DNA from: an uncultured Lachnospiraceae bacterium
Lineage (GTDB): Bacteria > Bacillota > Clostridia > Lachnospirales > Lachnospiraceae
DNA: 35,055 bases
Direction of reading: 5' to 3'
Assembly: GCA_947631985.1 (NCBI GenBank)
Contig: CANRNK010000010.1
Span: 1 to 35,055, forward strand
This document shows, in pieces, positions 10,049 through 19,192 of the stretch (positions are counted from its first letter, which is position 1; the number at the start of each line of letters is the position of its first letter). The notes beneath the pieces were generated by a model, which was not told the origin of the DNA, made no database searches, and saw nothing but the letters and a program-made list of their open reading frames with translations. The position numbers and the translations under genes are program-made.

Positions 10049-10729
10049 ATGAAACTATTAATTGTTGAAGACGAAATCCGTCTTGCGGATACGTTAGGGC
10101 AAATTATGCGTGAGCAAAAATACACTGTTGATCTCGTTTATGATGGTGAATCAGGGCTCGATTACGCATTGATGGAATCCTATGATGTGATTATCTTAGA
10201 TGTAATGCTCCCTAAAATAAATGGATTTGAGGTTGTCAAAAGATTACGTCAGGCAAAAAATGCAACACCTGTCTTGCTATTAACCGCAAGAGACGAAACA
10301 CGTGATAAAATAGAAGGTCTGGATTATGGTGCTGATGATTATATGACAAAACCTTTTGTCCCAGAAGAATTACTTGCCAGAGTGCGCGCCCTATCAAGGC
10401 GACAGGGTGAAGTCATTTTGAATGAACTCTGCTTCGAAGATCTCGTCTTAAAACTTGACACCTATACATTACATGGTAAAAACAAATCGATTCGGCTTGG
10501 ATTTAAGGAGTTCGAAATCTTAAAGCTTCTAATGAGTAATCCTGGAATGGTTTTTCCAAAAGAATCCATTCTTACTAAAGTCTGGGGGAGTGAATCCGAT
10601 GCCGAAGACAATAATGTAGAAGCATATATTTCCTTTTTACGAAAAAAATTCAATTATCTGGGTTCTATTGTGACCATTGGCACTGTTAGAAAAGTGGGAT
10701 ATCATCTGGAGGGATTACATGATTCGTAA
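10049..10729 (+). CDS. OmpR-family response regulator
   Basis: Receiver domain (VEDE..., VIILDVMLPKINGFEV, LLLTARD, GADDYMTKPF) and winged-helix output domain. Confidence 0.96.
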   Translation: MKLLIVEDEIRLADTLGQIMREQKYTVDLVYDGESGLDYALMESYDVIILDVMLPKINGFEVVKRLRQAKNATPVLLLTARDETRDKIEGLDYGADDYMTKPFVPEELLARVRALSRRQGEVILNELCFEDLVLKLDTYTLHGKNKSIRLGFKEFEILKLLMSNPGMVFPKESILTKVWGSESDAEDNNVEAYISFLRKKFNYLGSIVTIGTVRKVGYHLEGLHDS

Positions 10730-11954
10730 GTTAAAACAAAAATTTGTCTTAGTCAACATGCTTTCTGTTGGTGCAATTCTTTTGATTGTCTTTTGTATTA
10801 TTACAGTTACCAGCTATCAACGTCAGCAAGACGAAATACAAAAGGCGTTATCTGACACCCTGGCAGAAGGCGACAAAAAAGTTGCTCCAAAGTTCCAGAT
10901 TGGGGCACATGATGACAAAGTTCATTTTCAAAATTACGCGGCTTTTCTGGTTAGCATTTCACCCGACGGAACTACTACCTCTTTCTTAAGAGACTCAGTT
11001 GAAATTGAGAAGGCTGTTCTTAACTTAGCAATTTCGATTGTCCAGAATTCTCCCAAAAGTTTCGGACGTATTCCTTCGCTAAATCTACAGTACGCAACCG
11101 CCCGGTCTTCGGAAGGCATAAAAATAGCATTTGTTGATACTTCCCTCGAAGAGGAATCTTTTCAACACCTGCTCTTCATTCTGGGCCTTTCTTCCACATT
11201 AGGTCTTTTATTATTCCTGTTATTAAGTATAAAACTTGCAAACTTGAGTATTAAACCCGTCGAAACTGCATGGCAGCAACAAAGGCAGTTTATCGCAGAT
11301 GCTTCTCATGAGCTGAAGACGCCACTTACAGTCATTCTTGCCAATACCGGCATTATGTTGAATCATCCGCAGGATAAAATAGAACATCAGAAAAAGTGGT
11401 TGAACTACATAAAAGAAGAAGCTGATCATATGAAAAAATTAATTGAGGATATGTTGTTTCTTGCAAAGTCCGATGACGGAAAATCCGTAATTCCTATGTC
11501 AGAACTAAATTTCAGTGATTTAACTTATGAAGTTTTGCTTCCCTTTGAGTCTATTGCATTCGAAAAAAGCCAGCATCTCGAAAGTGCAATCCAGGAAAAT
11601 CTCTATCTTTCTGGGAACCCTTCTCAATTAAAAGAATTGATTTCTATTTTGCTTGATAATGCCTGCAAATATACACCAGAAGGCGAGAAAATTTCACTAC
11701 AATTAAAAAAGGAACACGATAAAATAATCCTTACCGTTTCAAACTCTGGCTCATTTATTCCTGCTGAAGCGCAAGCCCATTTATTTGAACGGTTTTATCG
11801 TCCGGATCAATCGCGAACACTTGAGACCGGTGGATATGGACTTGGACTGGCAATCGCCAAAAGTATTACCTCGTTGCACAAAGGCTCCATTCATCTTCAA
11901 AGTTCCCCCAGAGAAGGCACCTCTTTTCAAGTCATATTTTCAGATATCAAATAA
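10719..11954 (+). CDS. Sensor histidine kinase
   Basis: H-box FIADASHELKTPLTVI; N, G1 and G2 boxes (LLDNACKYTPEG, GGYGLGLAIAKSI). ATG at 10719 after GGAGGG; overlaps the end of the response regulator. Confidence 0.95.
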   Translation: MIRKLKQKFVLVNMLSVGAILLIVFCIITVTSYQRQQDEIQKALSDTLAEGDKKVAPKFQIGAHDDKVHFQNYAAFLVSISPDGTTTSFLRDSVEIEKAVLNLAISIVQNSPKSFGRIPSLNLQYATARSSEGIKIAFVDTSLEEESFQHLLFILGLSSTLGLLLFLLLSIKLANLSIKPVETAWQQQRQFIADASHELKTPLTVILANTGIMLNHPQDKIEHQKKWLNYIKEEADHMKKLIEDMLFLAKSDDGKSVIPMSELNFSDLTYEVLLPFESIAFEKSQHLESAIQENLYLSGNPSQLKELISILLDNACKYTPEGEKISLQLKKEHDKIILTVSNSGSFIPAEAQAHLFERFYRPDQSRTLETGGYGLGLAIAKSITSLHKGSIHLQSSPREGTSFQVIFSDIK

Positions 11955-11979
11955 AGAAACGGAACGCTAAAATAAAAAC

Positions 11980-12022
11980 AAAAAAGCAACACGGCTCATT
12001 TTTTATACCGTCTTGCTTTTTT
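11980..12022. terminator. Bidirectional intrinsic terminator between the two-component system and amtB
   Basis: AAAAAAGCAA-C-ACGG ... CCGT-C-TTGCTTTTTT inverted repeat with A/T tracts on both sides, between convergent genes. Confidence 0.85.
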
Positions 12023-12090
12023 GCTTTTGTTTCTTTTCGTATTCTTTTATATGATTTATTTCTACTAAATTAGAACTTTCATTTTTTTAT

Positions 12091-13383
12091 CTACTTATTA
12101 TCCTCATGTAATCTGAAATTAGCATATGCACTCATACCATGTTCATGTAGGTCAAGTCCATCTTCCTGTTCCTGATCACTCACGCGTAATCCGTGAGCCT
12201 TATCAAGTAATTTAAAGATGATAAACGCCATAATTCCAACGTATGCAATGACTGCCACAACACCAAGTGTCTGAATTCCTGTAAACTGCAATCTACTCTT
12301 CCCCATTTCATTTAAAATCTCTGATTTACATAAGATACCTGTCATAATTGTACCCGCTGCTCCACATGCTCCATGTACTGCAATCGCACCAACCGGATCG
12401 TCAATTTTTACCACTTTGTCTAAGAATTCTACTACCACTACTACGATAAGCCCTGCTATCACACCAATAAGTAATGCGGAATAATTTGACACATAATCAC
12501 AACCAGCTGTGATTGCAACTAATCCTGCAAGTGATCCATTTAACGTCATCGAAACATCAGGCTTTCCATATCTTATCCATGTAATCACCAGAACGCAAAC
12601 GGTAGCCGCTACTGCCGATAAATTTGTTGTCATTGCAATGTCTCCAATAGAAGTGGTTGCTGCTGTTGTAGAACCTGCATTAAATCCAAACCAACAGAAC
12701 CATAATATAAATACTCCAAGTGCTCCTATCAAGATATTATGTCCCGGTATCGCGTTCACTTTACCTTTTGGTCCAAATTTTCCAAGTCTTGGACCCACAA
12801 TCTTGGCTCCTACAAGAGCACATACACCACCCACCATATGAACTGCTGTTGAGCCTGCAAAGTCGTGAAACCCTAATCCTGATAACCATCCATCGCTCCA
12901 AATCCAGTGTCCTGTGATTGGGTAGATAAAGATAGAAATACAGGCACTATACACCAGATAAGCTGAGAATTTTGTTCTCTCTGCCATTGCACCCGAAACA
13001 ATAGTTGCTGATGTTGCGCAGAATACTGTATGGAAAATCATGAAAACACCAATTGGAAGTCCATTTTTCATTCCCATTTCATCCGCTAAGGAATAGGTGT
13101 CAAAAAATCCTGTCGTTCCAAAAATCCCACCAAAATCACTTCCGAACATAAAAGCAAACCCAATTAAAAAAAAGAAAATACTACCAAGCACAAAATCCAT
13201 TAAATTTTTCATAATAATATTTCCTGCATTCTTTGCTCTCGTAAAACCAGATTCTACCATCGCAAATCCCGCCTGCATAAAAAATACTAAAAAAGCTGCG
13301 ACACTTGTCCACACAATATTAAGCAATAACTCTACTGCTACATTACTTTCCATTCCACCTGCAATTAAATCAGTCAAATTCAT
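12091..13383 (-). CDS. amtB: Ammonium transporter
   Basis: 430 aa multi-TM protein; GFAMVESGFTRAKNAGNIIMKN, FHDFAGSTAVHMVGGVCALVGA, WFCWFGFNAGS, AVHGACGAAGTI; adjacent to a PII gene. Confidence 0.97.
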   Translation of the reverse strand: MNLTDLIAGGMESNVAVELLLNIVWTSVAAFLVFFMQAGFAMVESGFTRAKNAGNIIMKNLMDFVLGSIFFFLIGFAFMFGSDFGGIFGTTGFFDTYSLADEMGMKNGLPIGVFMIFHTVFCATSATIVSGAMAERTKFSAYLVYSACISIFIYPITGHWIWSDGWLSGLGFHDFAGSTAVHMVGGVCALVGAKIVGPRLGKFGPKGKVNAIPGHNILIGALGVFILWFCWFGFNAGSTTAATTSIGDIAMTTNLSAVAATVCVLVITWIRYGKPDVSMTLNGSLAGLVAITAGCDYVSNYSALLIGVIAGLIVVVVVEFLDKVVKIDDPVGAIAVHGACGAAGTIMTGILCKSEILNEMGKSRLQFTGIQTLGVVAVIAYVGIMAFIIFKLLDKAHGLRVSDQEQEDGLDLHEHGMSAYANFRLHEDNK

Positions 13384-13467
13384 ACTTTGCTCCCATCTGC
13401 CGCTACGGCGGCCCTAAAATAAGGGAGTGTGAAAACTTTTTCACACTTTTTTCTCCTCGTATTCCAT

Positions 13468-13514
13468 AAAAAAGGAGACAGAACATCTGGCATCCTGCCA
13501 AATATGCTATCTCC
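13468..13514 (-). terminator. Terminator-like hairpin between glnK and amtB
   Basis: Minus strand GGAGATAG...ATTTGGCAGGATGCCAGAT...CTGTCTCC followed by TTTTTT. Confidence 0.7.
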
Positions 13515-13531
13515 CTTGATAACGAATCTTC

Positions 13532-13870
13532 TTATAATGCATCGTATCCACGTTCTCCGGTTCTAATTCTTACAGCGTCATCCACATCATAGACAAATAT
13601 TTTACCATCTCCATAATGTCCTGTTTTAATTTCGTCTACGATTTTTGCAATCAATGCTTCTGCCACCTCAGTTGGAACAACAGTTTCGACCTTAATCTTG
13701 GGAAGCAGATTAACTCTGTACTCAGCACCGCGATATTTGTTCACAATTCCTTTCTGATTTCCATACCCCATTACATTGACAAGATTGAGCCCATTTACTT
13801 CACTCTTGTCCAGAAGTTCTTTTAGATCCTCTAGTTTTTCAGGTTTAATGATAATCTCCAATTTCTTCAT
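13532..13870 (-). CDS. glnK: Nitrogen regulatory protein PII
   Basis: 112 aa; T-loop GNQKGIVNKYRGAEYRVNLLPKIKVE, GHYGDGKIFVYDVDDAVRIRTGERG. Confidence 0.96.
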   Translation of the reverse strand: MKKLEIIIKPEKLEDLKELLDKSEVNGLNLVNVMGYGNQKGIVNKYRGAEYRVNLLPKIKVETVVPTEVAEALIAKIVDEIKTGHYGDGKIFVYDVDDAVRIRTGERGYDAL

Positions 13871-13928
13871 ATTCTGCCTCCTTCATACTCTAAATTGAAT
13901 GAACAGGTTGCTATCCCTGCCATGAACT

Positions 13929-13960
13929 CAAAAAAAGACATTTCCTCTCGGAAACGTCTT
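13929..13960 (-). terminator. Intrinsic-terminator-like hairpin in the predicted glnK leader
   Basis: Minus strand AAGACGTTTCC-GAGA-GGAAATGTCTT followed by a T-run; about 60 nt upstream of the glnK ATG and downstream of the promoter at 13972-13999. Confidence 0.75.
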
Positions 13961-13971
13961 CGTTTATGTTT

Positions 13972-13999
13972 ATTATACAGATAAGTTTTAACTTGTCAA
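13972..13999 (-). promoter_or_regulatory. Consensus sigma-A-type promoter for glnK
   Basis: Minus strand TTGACA (13999-13994), 16 bp, TATAAT (13977-13972); both hexamers perfect. Confidence 0.75.
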
Positions 14000-14060
14000 A
14001 CATTTTTTTATTTTTTTTATGAATCCAGATAATCTAATTGATTTTATCTACTTTAAAAAT

Positions 14061-14897
14061 CTACTTTAAACATTTCCCATACTCAAAATATATTTTTCCC
14101 TCAAGTAACTTTTTCCCTCGAAATGTAAAGCCAAGTTTCTCACATAACCGTATTGATGCACTATTTTCAGGAATCACTTCTGAGTATGCAAATTCATAAT
14201 CCAACTTCTCCCTTGCAAATCGGAGAATTGTAGAGCACACTTCATACGCAAATCCCTGCCTCTGGTATTCTTCTGCTATGATAAATCCTAGTTCAATCCC
14301 ATCTGGATAATCATCTTTTACTTCAAATCCAGCTCTGCCAATCACACGATTGGAAGCTTTTTCCACGATTACCCACATGCCAAATCCATAAAGCGGGTAA
14401 ATGGTATCAATATAGGTTCTTATATAATCAAGCTCATCCTGTCTATTTGCAAATAGTGGCTCCATATATTGAGTAATCTGTGGTACCGCATAAATTTCAT
14501 ACAGTCTTTCCAGATCTCTCTCATCAATTTCTCTAACCTTGCAACGCCTTGTTTCCAGAATTTCCATGGGAATCCGATGTTCCCTGCAATAAACTTCAGT
14601 CAGATATTCTCTGGTAACCGCTTCCACTGTTTTGAAAATATATCGAATCCCTATTTCGGAATCATAACAAGTCTCGCCAAGTTCAAAGAAAGTCACAGGA
14701 ATTCCTTCCCGCTTTTTTTCTTCCGCCTGTTTTATGTTGTCGGATAAGAAGATTGCCTCATCGGGAAATTCAATTTCGCCCATTTTTTCAGGCAAAAACT
14801 CTATAAATGTAATCCCATCCCATTCAGCAAGTGCCGACAAGCCCACTATCTGGACTCTGTTTTGTTTCTCAAGATAATAATAAACATAGCGAAACAT
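14061..14897 (-). CDS. GNAT-family N-acetyltransferase with an extra N-terminal region of about 115 aa
   Basis: C-terminal RimJ-like GNAT (ELGFIIAEEYQRQGFAYEVCSTILRFA...VIPENSASIRLCEKLGFTFRG); N-terminal part not recognised. Confidence 0.85.
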   Translation of the reverse strand: MFRYVYYYLEKQNRVQIVGLSALAEWDGITFIEFLPEKMGEIEFPDEAIFLSDNIKQAEEKKREGIPVTFFELGETCYDSEIGIRYIFKTVEAVTREYLTEVYCREHRIPMEILETRRCKVREIDERDLERLYEIYAVPQITQYMEPLFANRQDELDYIRTYIDTIYPLYGFGMWVIVEKASNRVIGRAGFEVKDDYPDGIELGFIIAEEYQRQGFAYEVCSTILRFAREKLDYEFAYSEVIPENSASIRLCEKLGFTFRGKKLLEGKIYFEYGKCLK

Positions 14898-14928
14898 TGA
14901 CTCACCTCAAATGCAAACCGAAGAATTC

Positions 14929-16506
14929 CTATCTTCTGTTGGCAGGCTCAATATTGATTGGTCTTCCCTTTATTTTGACATTTTTCATAGCTGCCATTAC
15001 TTCAGCTGCAAGATGCTTTGGCACTTCCACGAAAGTATATTTATCATACATATCAATCGATCCAACCAGATTTCCTTTGATGCCTGATTCTCCGGCTATC
15101 GCTCCCAGAATATTTCCCGGTGTAACTTTCTGATTCTTTCCAATATTAATAAAAAGACGGACCATTCCCTCTTCTGCGCCTGTATTTTCAAAATTGTCCA
15201 CCGCAACTGCTGTGTCAACTTCTTTATTGTTCATATACATTTTTACAAACGCTGCAGCAACATCCATCGCTGTGTAATCTTCATCATTAATCTTTTTCTC
15301 GATAATGGTAATCATCGCTTCTAGATTTTCCGTCTCAATAATGTTATTGACATCACGGAATAAATTATCAACTCTGGTTTGTGTGACATCATTTAAAGAT
15401 GGAATCGGTTTTGCAACAATTGTTGTCTTACAGTAGCGTTGGATTTCCTTTAATTTATAAACTTCTTTTCCACGAATAAAAGAAAATGCAAGACCTGTCT
15501 TACCAGCACGTCCGGTTCTTCCAATTCTATGTACATAATATTCTTCATCCTGAGGTAAATCATAGTTGAAAACGATATCGATATTATCAACATCAATTCC
15601 TCTTGCCGCAACATCAGTTGCTACCAGAATTTCTGTTTTTCCTTTACGGAAGCTTTCCATGACGCGATCCCTTTGTTGTTGTTTCAAATCGCCATGAAGT
15701 CCTTCAGCAAAGTAGCCTCTACCCTGAAGATCAGCCGTCAGTTCATCTACTTTTTTCTTGGTGTTACAGAAAATCACAGATAACTTAGGATTATAAATAT
15801 CGATTAGACGCGAAAGCACTTCATCTTTATTGTTTGGTTTTACTTCAAAATAGTACTGCTCTGTATTTGAAACAGTCAGCTCTTTTTTCACCACTTTAAT
15901 AATCTCAGCATTTTTCTGATATGTCTTAGCAATATCCATAATCGGTTGTGGCATTGTTGCAGAAAAAAGAATTGTCTGTCTGTCTTCTGGTGTATCCGTC
16001 AGAATTGTTTCAATATCTTCACGGAATCCCATGTTAAGCATTTCGTCTGCTTCATCAAGAACTACCGTGTGAATCCCTTCAAATTTTACCGTTTTTCTTC
16101 TCATATGATCCATCACTCGTCCTGGGGTTCCAATAATAATCTGAACACCAGCTTTGAGGGATCTGATCTGTTTAGAAATGTCCTGTCCACCATAAACTGG
16201 AAGGATTTTAATATCATGTGTAAACAAACAGAGTTTTCTAAACTCTTCAGCGACCTGAATTGCCAGTTCACGGGTTGGGCAAAGAATAATTGCCTGTGGC
16301 TTTTTGTTCGCTCTATCTATTCTTTCAAGTGTTGGAATTGCAAAGGCTGCTGTTTTACCAGTTCCTGTTTGTGCCTGACCAACAATGTCTCTTCCAGATA
16401 AAATTACTGGAATTGCCTTTTCCTGAATGGGCGTCATTTCCTCAAACCCCATTTCTACAATTCCTCTCATTAACTTACTATTTACTTCTAATTCATCAAA
16501 ATTCAA
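14929..16506 (-). CDS. DEAD-box ATP-dependent RNA helicase with C-terminal RNA-binding domain (CshA/DeaD type)
   Basis: AQTGTGKTAAFAIP, PTRELAIQVA, GTPGRVMDHM, VLDEADEML, FSATMP, ATDVAARGIDV, HRIGRTGRAG; TTG start after AGGTGG. Confidence 0.96.
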   Translation of the reverse strand: MNFDELEVNSKLMRGIVEMGFEEMTPIQEKAIPVILSGRDIVGQAQTGTGKTAAFAIPTLERIDRANKKPQAIILCPTRELAIQVAEEFRKLCLFTHDIKILPVYGGQDISKQIRSLKAGVQIIIGTPGRVMDHMRRKTVKFEGIHTVVLDEADEMLNMGFREDIETILTDTPEDRQTILFSATMPQPIMDIAKTYQKNAEIIKVVKKELTVSNTEQYYFEVKPNNKDEVLSRLIDIYNPKLSVIFCNTKKKVDELTADLQGRGYFAEGLHGDLKQQQRDRVMESFRKGKTEILVATDVAARGIDVDNIDIVFNYDLPQDEEYYVHRIGRTGRAGKTGLAFSFIRGKEVYKLKEIQRYCKTTIVAKPIPSLNDVTQTRVDNLFRDVNNIIETENLEAMITIIEKKINDEDYTAMDVAAAFVKMYMNNKEVDTAVAVDNFENTGAEEGMVRLFINIGKNQKVTPGNILGAIAGESGIKGNLVGSIDMYDKYTFVEVPKHLAAEVMAAMKNVKIKGRPINIEPANRR

Positions 16507-16537
16507 ATTTCCACCTAATACCTTTCACATAAATCAC

Positions 16538-16595
16538 AAAAAAAGCTTCAGTCAGAAAAAACGGCCTCTAGGCATCCATTTTTCGGGACTAAAGC
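16538..16595 (-). terminator. Terminator-like hairpin in the deaD-type helicase leader or at the GH18 3' end
   Basis: Minus strand GCTTTAGTC...GACTGAAGC outer stem, inner GAAAAA/TTTTTTC and GCCT-AG-AGGC, followed by T7. Confidence 0.65.
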
Positions 16596-16653
16596 GTGTT
16601 TACAACTATATAACATTATCAGAGAAACAGCATTATGTCAAGCAAAATAATCT

Positions 16654-18348
16654 CTATTCATTGACATATGTGTTTAGTAATGGCCAAACATCAGGCGTCT
16701 CAAGTCCCAGCTTCCACGCAGCGACACCACCAAGATTATATTTCCTCATGATATTTAACTTCACTTCTAAGGAAGCTGCATCTTCGAGCCACACCTGGTA
16801 TAACGTATTTTCCTGATTTATTTCAGCATAGTTCTGGCATGTCTCTTCATCCCATGAAATTTCAGCGCCTTTTGAAGTCATAAAAGATTCTGCAATCCCC
16901 ATCGCAACACTGTCTGCCTTTATTTCTGTTCCAGCCGTAGACCAGATTCTTGTATAGAAGGGAACCGCATTGATTACCTTTTCAGAGGGAACTTCTGCTA
17001 CCGTATTGATTATTCCCTCTTCAACAAAATTAATAGAAGCAACCGACCCTGCTTTATTTCCTCCTGCATAATGCTCATCATATCCCATTATGATAAGGTA
17101 ATCAGCAAATATTCCCTGCTCACTCCGATGATAATGCGCAGAATAATCTTTAGGAACATAATTATCCACTGACAAAACCAATGCATTTGCTCTACATGCT
17201 ACAGAAAGTTCTCTTACAAACTGGATAAAATCTTCTCCTGTATCCTCATTGAGACTTTCAAAGTCGAGATTGATTCCATCAATTCCATATTCTTTCGCTG
17301 TGTTTACAAGGTTTTGTATCAAATACGTTCTTTTAGATGTATAGGATAAAATCTCTTTCGTTGTAATATCCGGGCTGAAATTATCAATCAAAGCCCATAC
17401 TTCCATCCCCATTGCATGTGCCTGATTTACATACTCCACAGATGCAAGGTTTGAGAAATTCCCTTCGTTATCAATTAGAGATAACCAGGTTGGCGATATT
17501 ACATTGACACCCGAAGCGTTCACCATCATTTCAGCCAAATAGGTATTCGCAGTCGCATTCGTAACCTGATGCCACACCAGATTGATTTTGTGATCTCTTG
17601 TAAGGCTTGAAAACACCTGTTCCTGGACTTCTTCAATTGGTTCCGTCTCTTGCGTTCTTTCCTTCATTAATCTTTTATTTTCTACATAACCAATCAAAGA
17701 ATCTGTTGTCTTGACTTTTGACCATTTCTCCATTTTTTCCAGAATAATAACAGTCTCATTTTTTTTCAGGTCTTTCAGAATTTCACTCTTGATGCCGCCA
17801 AGAACTCTCACAGCAGTATCTTTCTTAATCTCAGCTACCTGTCTTTGTGACCACTGGTTATCAATCTGTATTCTGGATGGGTTGTCAAATACTTCATAAG
17901 ATAAGTTTGAGTATTTTTTGAGATATTCTATCGCTATATATAGATTTTCTCCCTCTAAAATGGATATTGGATACTCCGCTTCAACTGTTTCAGACGTTGA
18001 ACTATAAGTGTTCGAACCCACAATATTCGTGACCGTTTCCGTCGGACCCGTATATAAAAGATAACCCTCATTTACATCAAAATAGAATCTGTCATTAAAA
18101 TATTCTTGAACCAGGTTAAATTCAAGATATGCCACATCGTCTATTATTTTTGCTTTCTGCTCAAGAATCTCGTCTTGAAGCATAATCGCTGTTTCGTTTT
18201 CAGAAATATTAAAATATTCAAATAAATCTGCTCTTTCTTTTGAATAAGAGTATTTTTCAATTATTTTCATTCCATAAGTTGCTACTATCGTGATTATAAT
18301 CAAGACGATTGCAGCGATAACTGGAATTATTTTTTTCTTCATGCCCAA
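16654..18348 (-). CDS. Membrane-anchored GH18 family protein with SH3-like domain
   Basis: N-terminal TM; SH3-like VRVLGGIKSEILKDLKKNETVIILEKMEKWSKVKTTDSLIGYVENK; GH18 motif GIDGINLDFESL; C-terminal GGVAAWKLGLETPDVWPLL. Confidence 0.88.
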   Translation of the reverse strand: MGMKKKIIPVIAAIVLIIITIVATYGMKIIEKYSYSKERADLFEYFNISENETAIMLQDEILEQKAKIIDDVAYLEFNLVQEYFNDRFYFDVNEGYLLYTGPTETVTNIVGSNTYSSTSETVEAEYPISILEGENLYIAIEYLKKYSNLSYEVFDNPSRIQIDNQWSQRQVAEIKKDTAVRVLGGIKSEILKDLKKNETVIILEKMEKWSKVKTTDSLIGYVENKRLMKERTQETEPIEEVQEQVFSSLTRDHKINLVWHQVTNATANTYLAEMMVNASGVNVISPTWLSLIDNEGNFSNLASVEYVNQAHAMGMEVWALIDNFSPDITTKEILSYTSKRTYLIQNLVNTAKEYGIDGINLDFESLNEDTGEDFIQFVRELSVACRANALVLSVDNYVPKDYSAHYHRSEQGIFADYLIIMGYDEHYAGGNKAGSVASINFVEEGIINTVAEVPSEKVINAVPFYTRIWSTAGTEIKADSVAMGIAESFMTSKGAEISWDEETCQNYAEINQENTLYQVWLEDAASLEVKLNIMRKYNLGGVAAWKLGLETPDVWPLLNTYVNE

Positions 18349-18578
18349 TTACCTCCTGACCGTCATTATTATAACAGAATCTGTTATTATCGTCATTATT
18401 CTTTTTTTGTTTTTTTCTTAATTTTGATTTTCACGTTCCCACGTTCCCGCATCCTGAAATAATTAATTCCTCTTCATTCTGCACCATTGTACCGCATGGA
18501 GGGGCTTCCATTTACAGTGCAATATTCCCTGTGAAAATCATACTTTGGCTTATAATAGTTTTTAAGATTTAGATTGCT

Positions 18579-18870
18579 CTAAAAAAAATTTACTCTGTCA
18601 TATCTTAGTTCTCTTAGCTGACCCGAGTCATCCAACACATAATCTGCCATATAAACCGCTCCATGCTCCTGGCAACACCGAATCGTGATTTCTTCCGGCG
18701 ACGATATTCTACCTTCAAAATAGAGCATGACTCCACCATAGACAAACCATTTAAGTCTGGCGTACTCCTCTAGCTGATTTCTTTTTAAACTTAAAATGTC
18801 TGGTAACCCCCCGTCTTATCAGCTGTAGACCAAAAGGAATTGTGATATATTCCGCACTACTGATATTCAT
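18579..18870 (-). pseudogene. Small uncharacterised ORF of about 97 aa disrupted by a +1 shift at a G6 tract
   Basis: Minus strand MNISSAEYITIPFGLQLIRR from 18870 meets frame 2, GGLPDILSLKRNQLEEYARLKWFVYGGVMLYFEGRISSPEEITIRCCQEHGAVYMADYVLDDSGQLRELRYDRVNFF*, at G6 (18807-18812). Removing one G joins the frames. Confidence 0.6.
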
Positions 18871-19039
18871 AATTTTACGAATAATGACGATAAATAAAAT
18901 AACAGCTTAGAGATGTCTGGATTTGCATCAAAAAAAATCCTGTCATGTTTTGAATTGTATAAAATTGTTGGAATTTAGTTTGGAAATAAAATTTGATTTC
19001 GCGAACAGACACGTACGCCTGTAAGACAATACCCCTATG

Positions 19040-19192
19040 ATAGAATTCTTAGGGATTAAGATAGGAAGACAAACTTCCCTTTTTGAAATGTAGAACTAGC
19101 CTGCTGTAGAAAACAGCGGAACTTATTTGCAGCAAGTCTGCAACCACTCGTTCTTGCCTCCTAACCGATACCGATTATCCAAGAACATCTCT
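19040..19192 (-). ncRNA. Candidate structured non-coding RNA (6S-like rod is one possibility)
   Basis: Promoter TTGAAT-N17-TATAAT on the minus strand (19227-19199), no ORF, hairpins TTGCAG-ACTTG-CTGCAA and GCTGT-TTTCT-ACAGC, long-range pairing TTCTTGGAT with ATCCCTAAGAA and TAGGAGGCAA with TTGTCTTCCTA. Confidence 0.45.

Noticed and set aside
19040-19192. Structured region as a riboswitch controlling mecA
   Set aside because: The good promoter drives the opposite strand away from mecA, and the mecA promoter (TTGACT...TATAAT, 19285-19311) lies downstream of this region.
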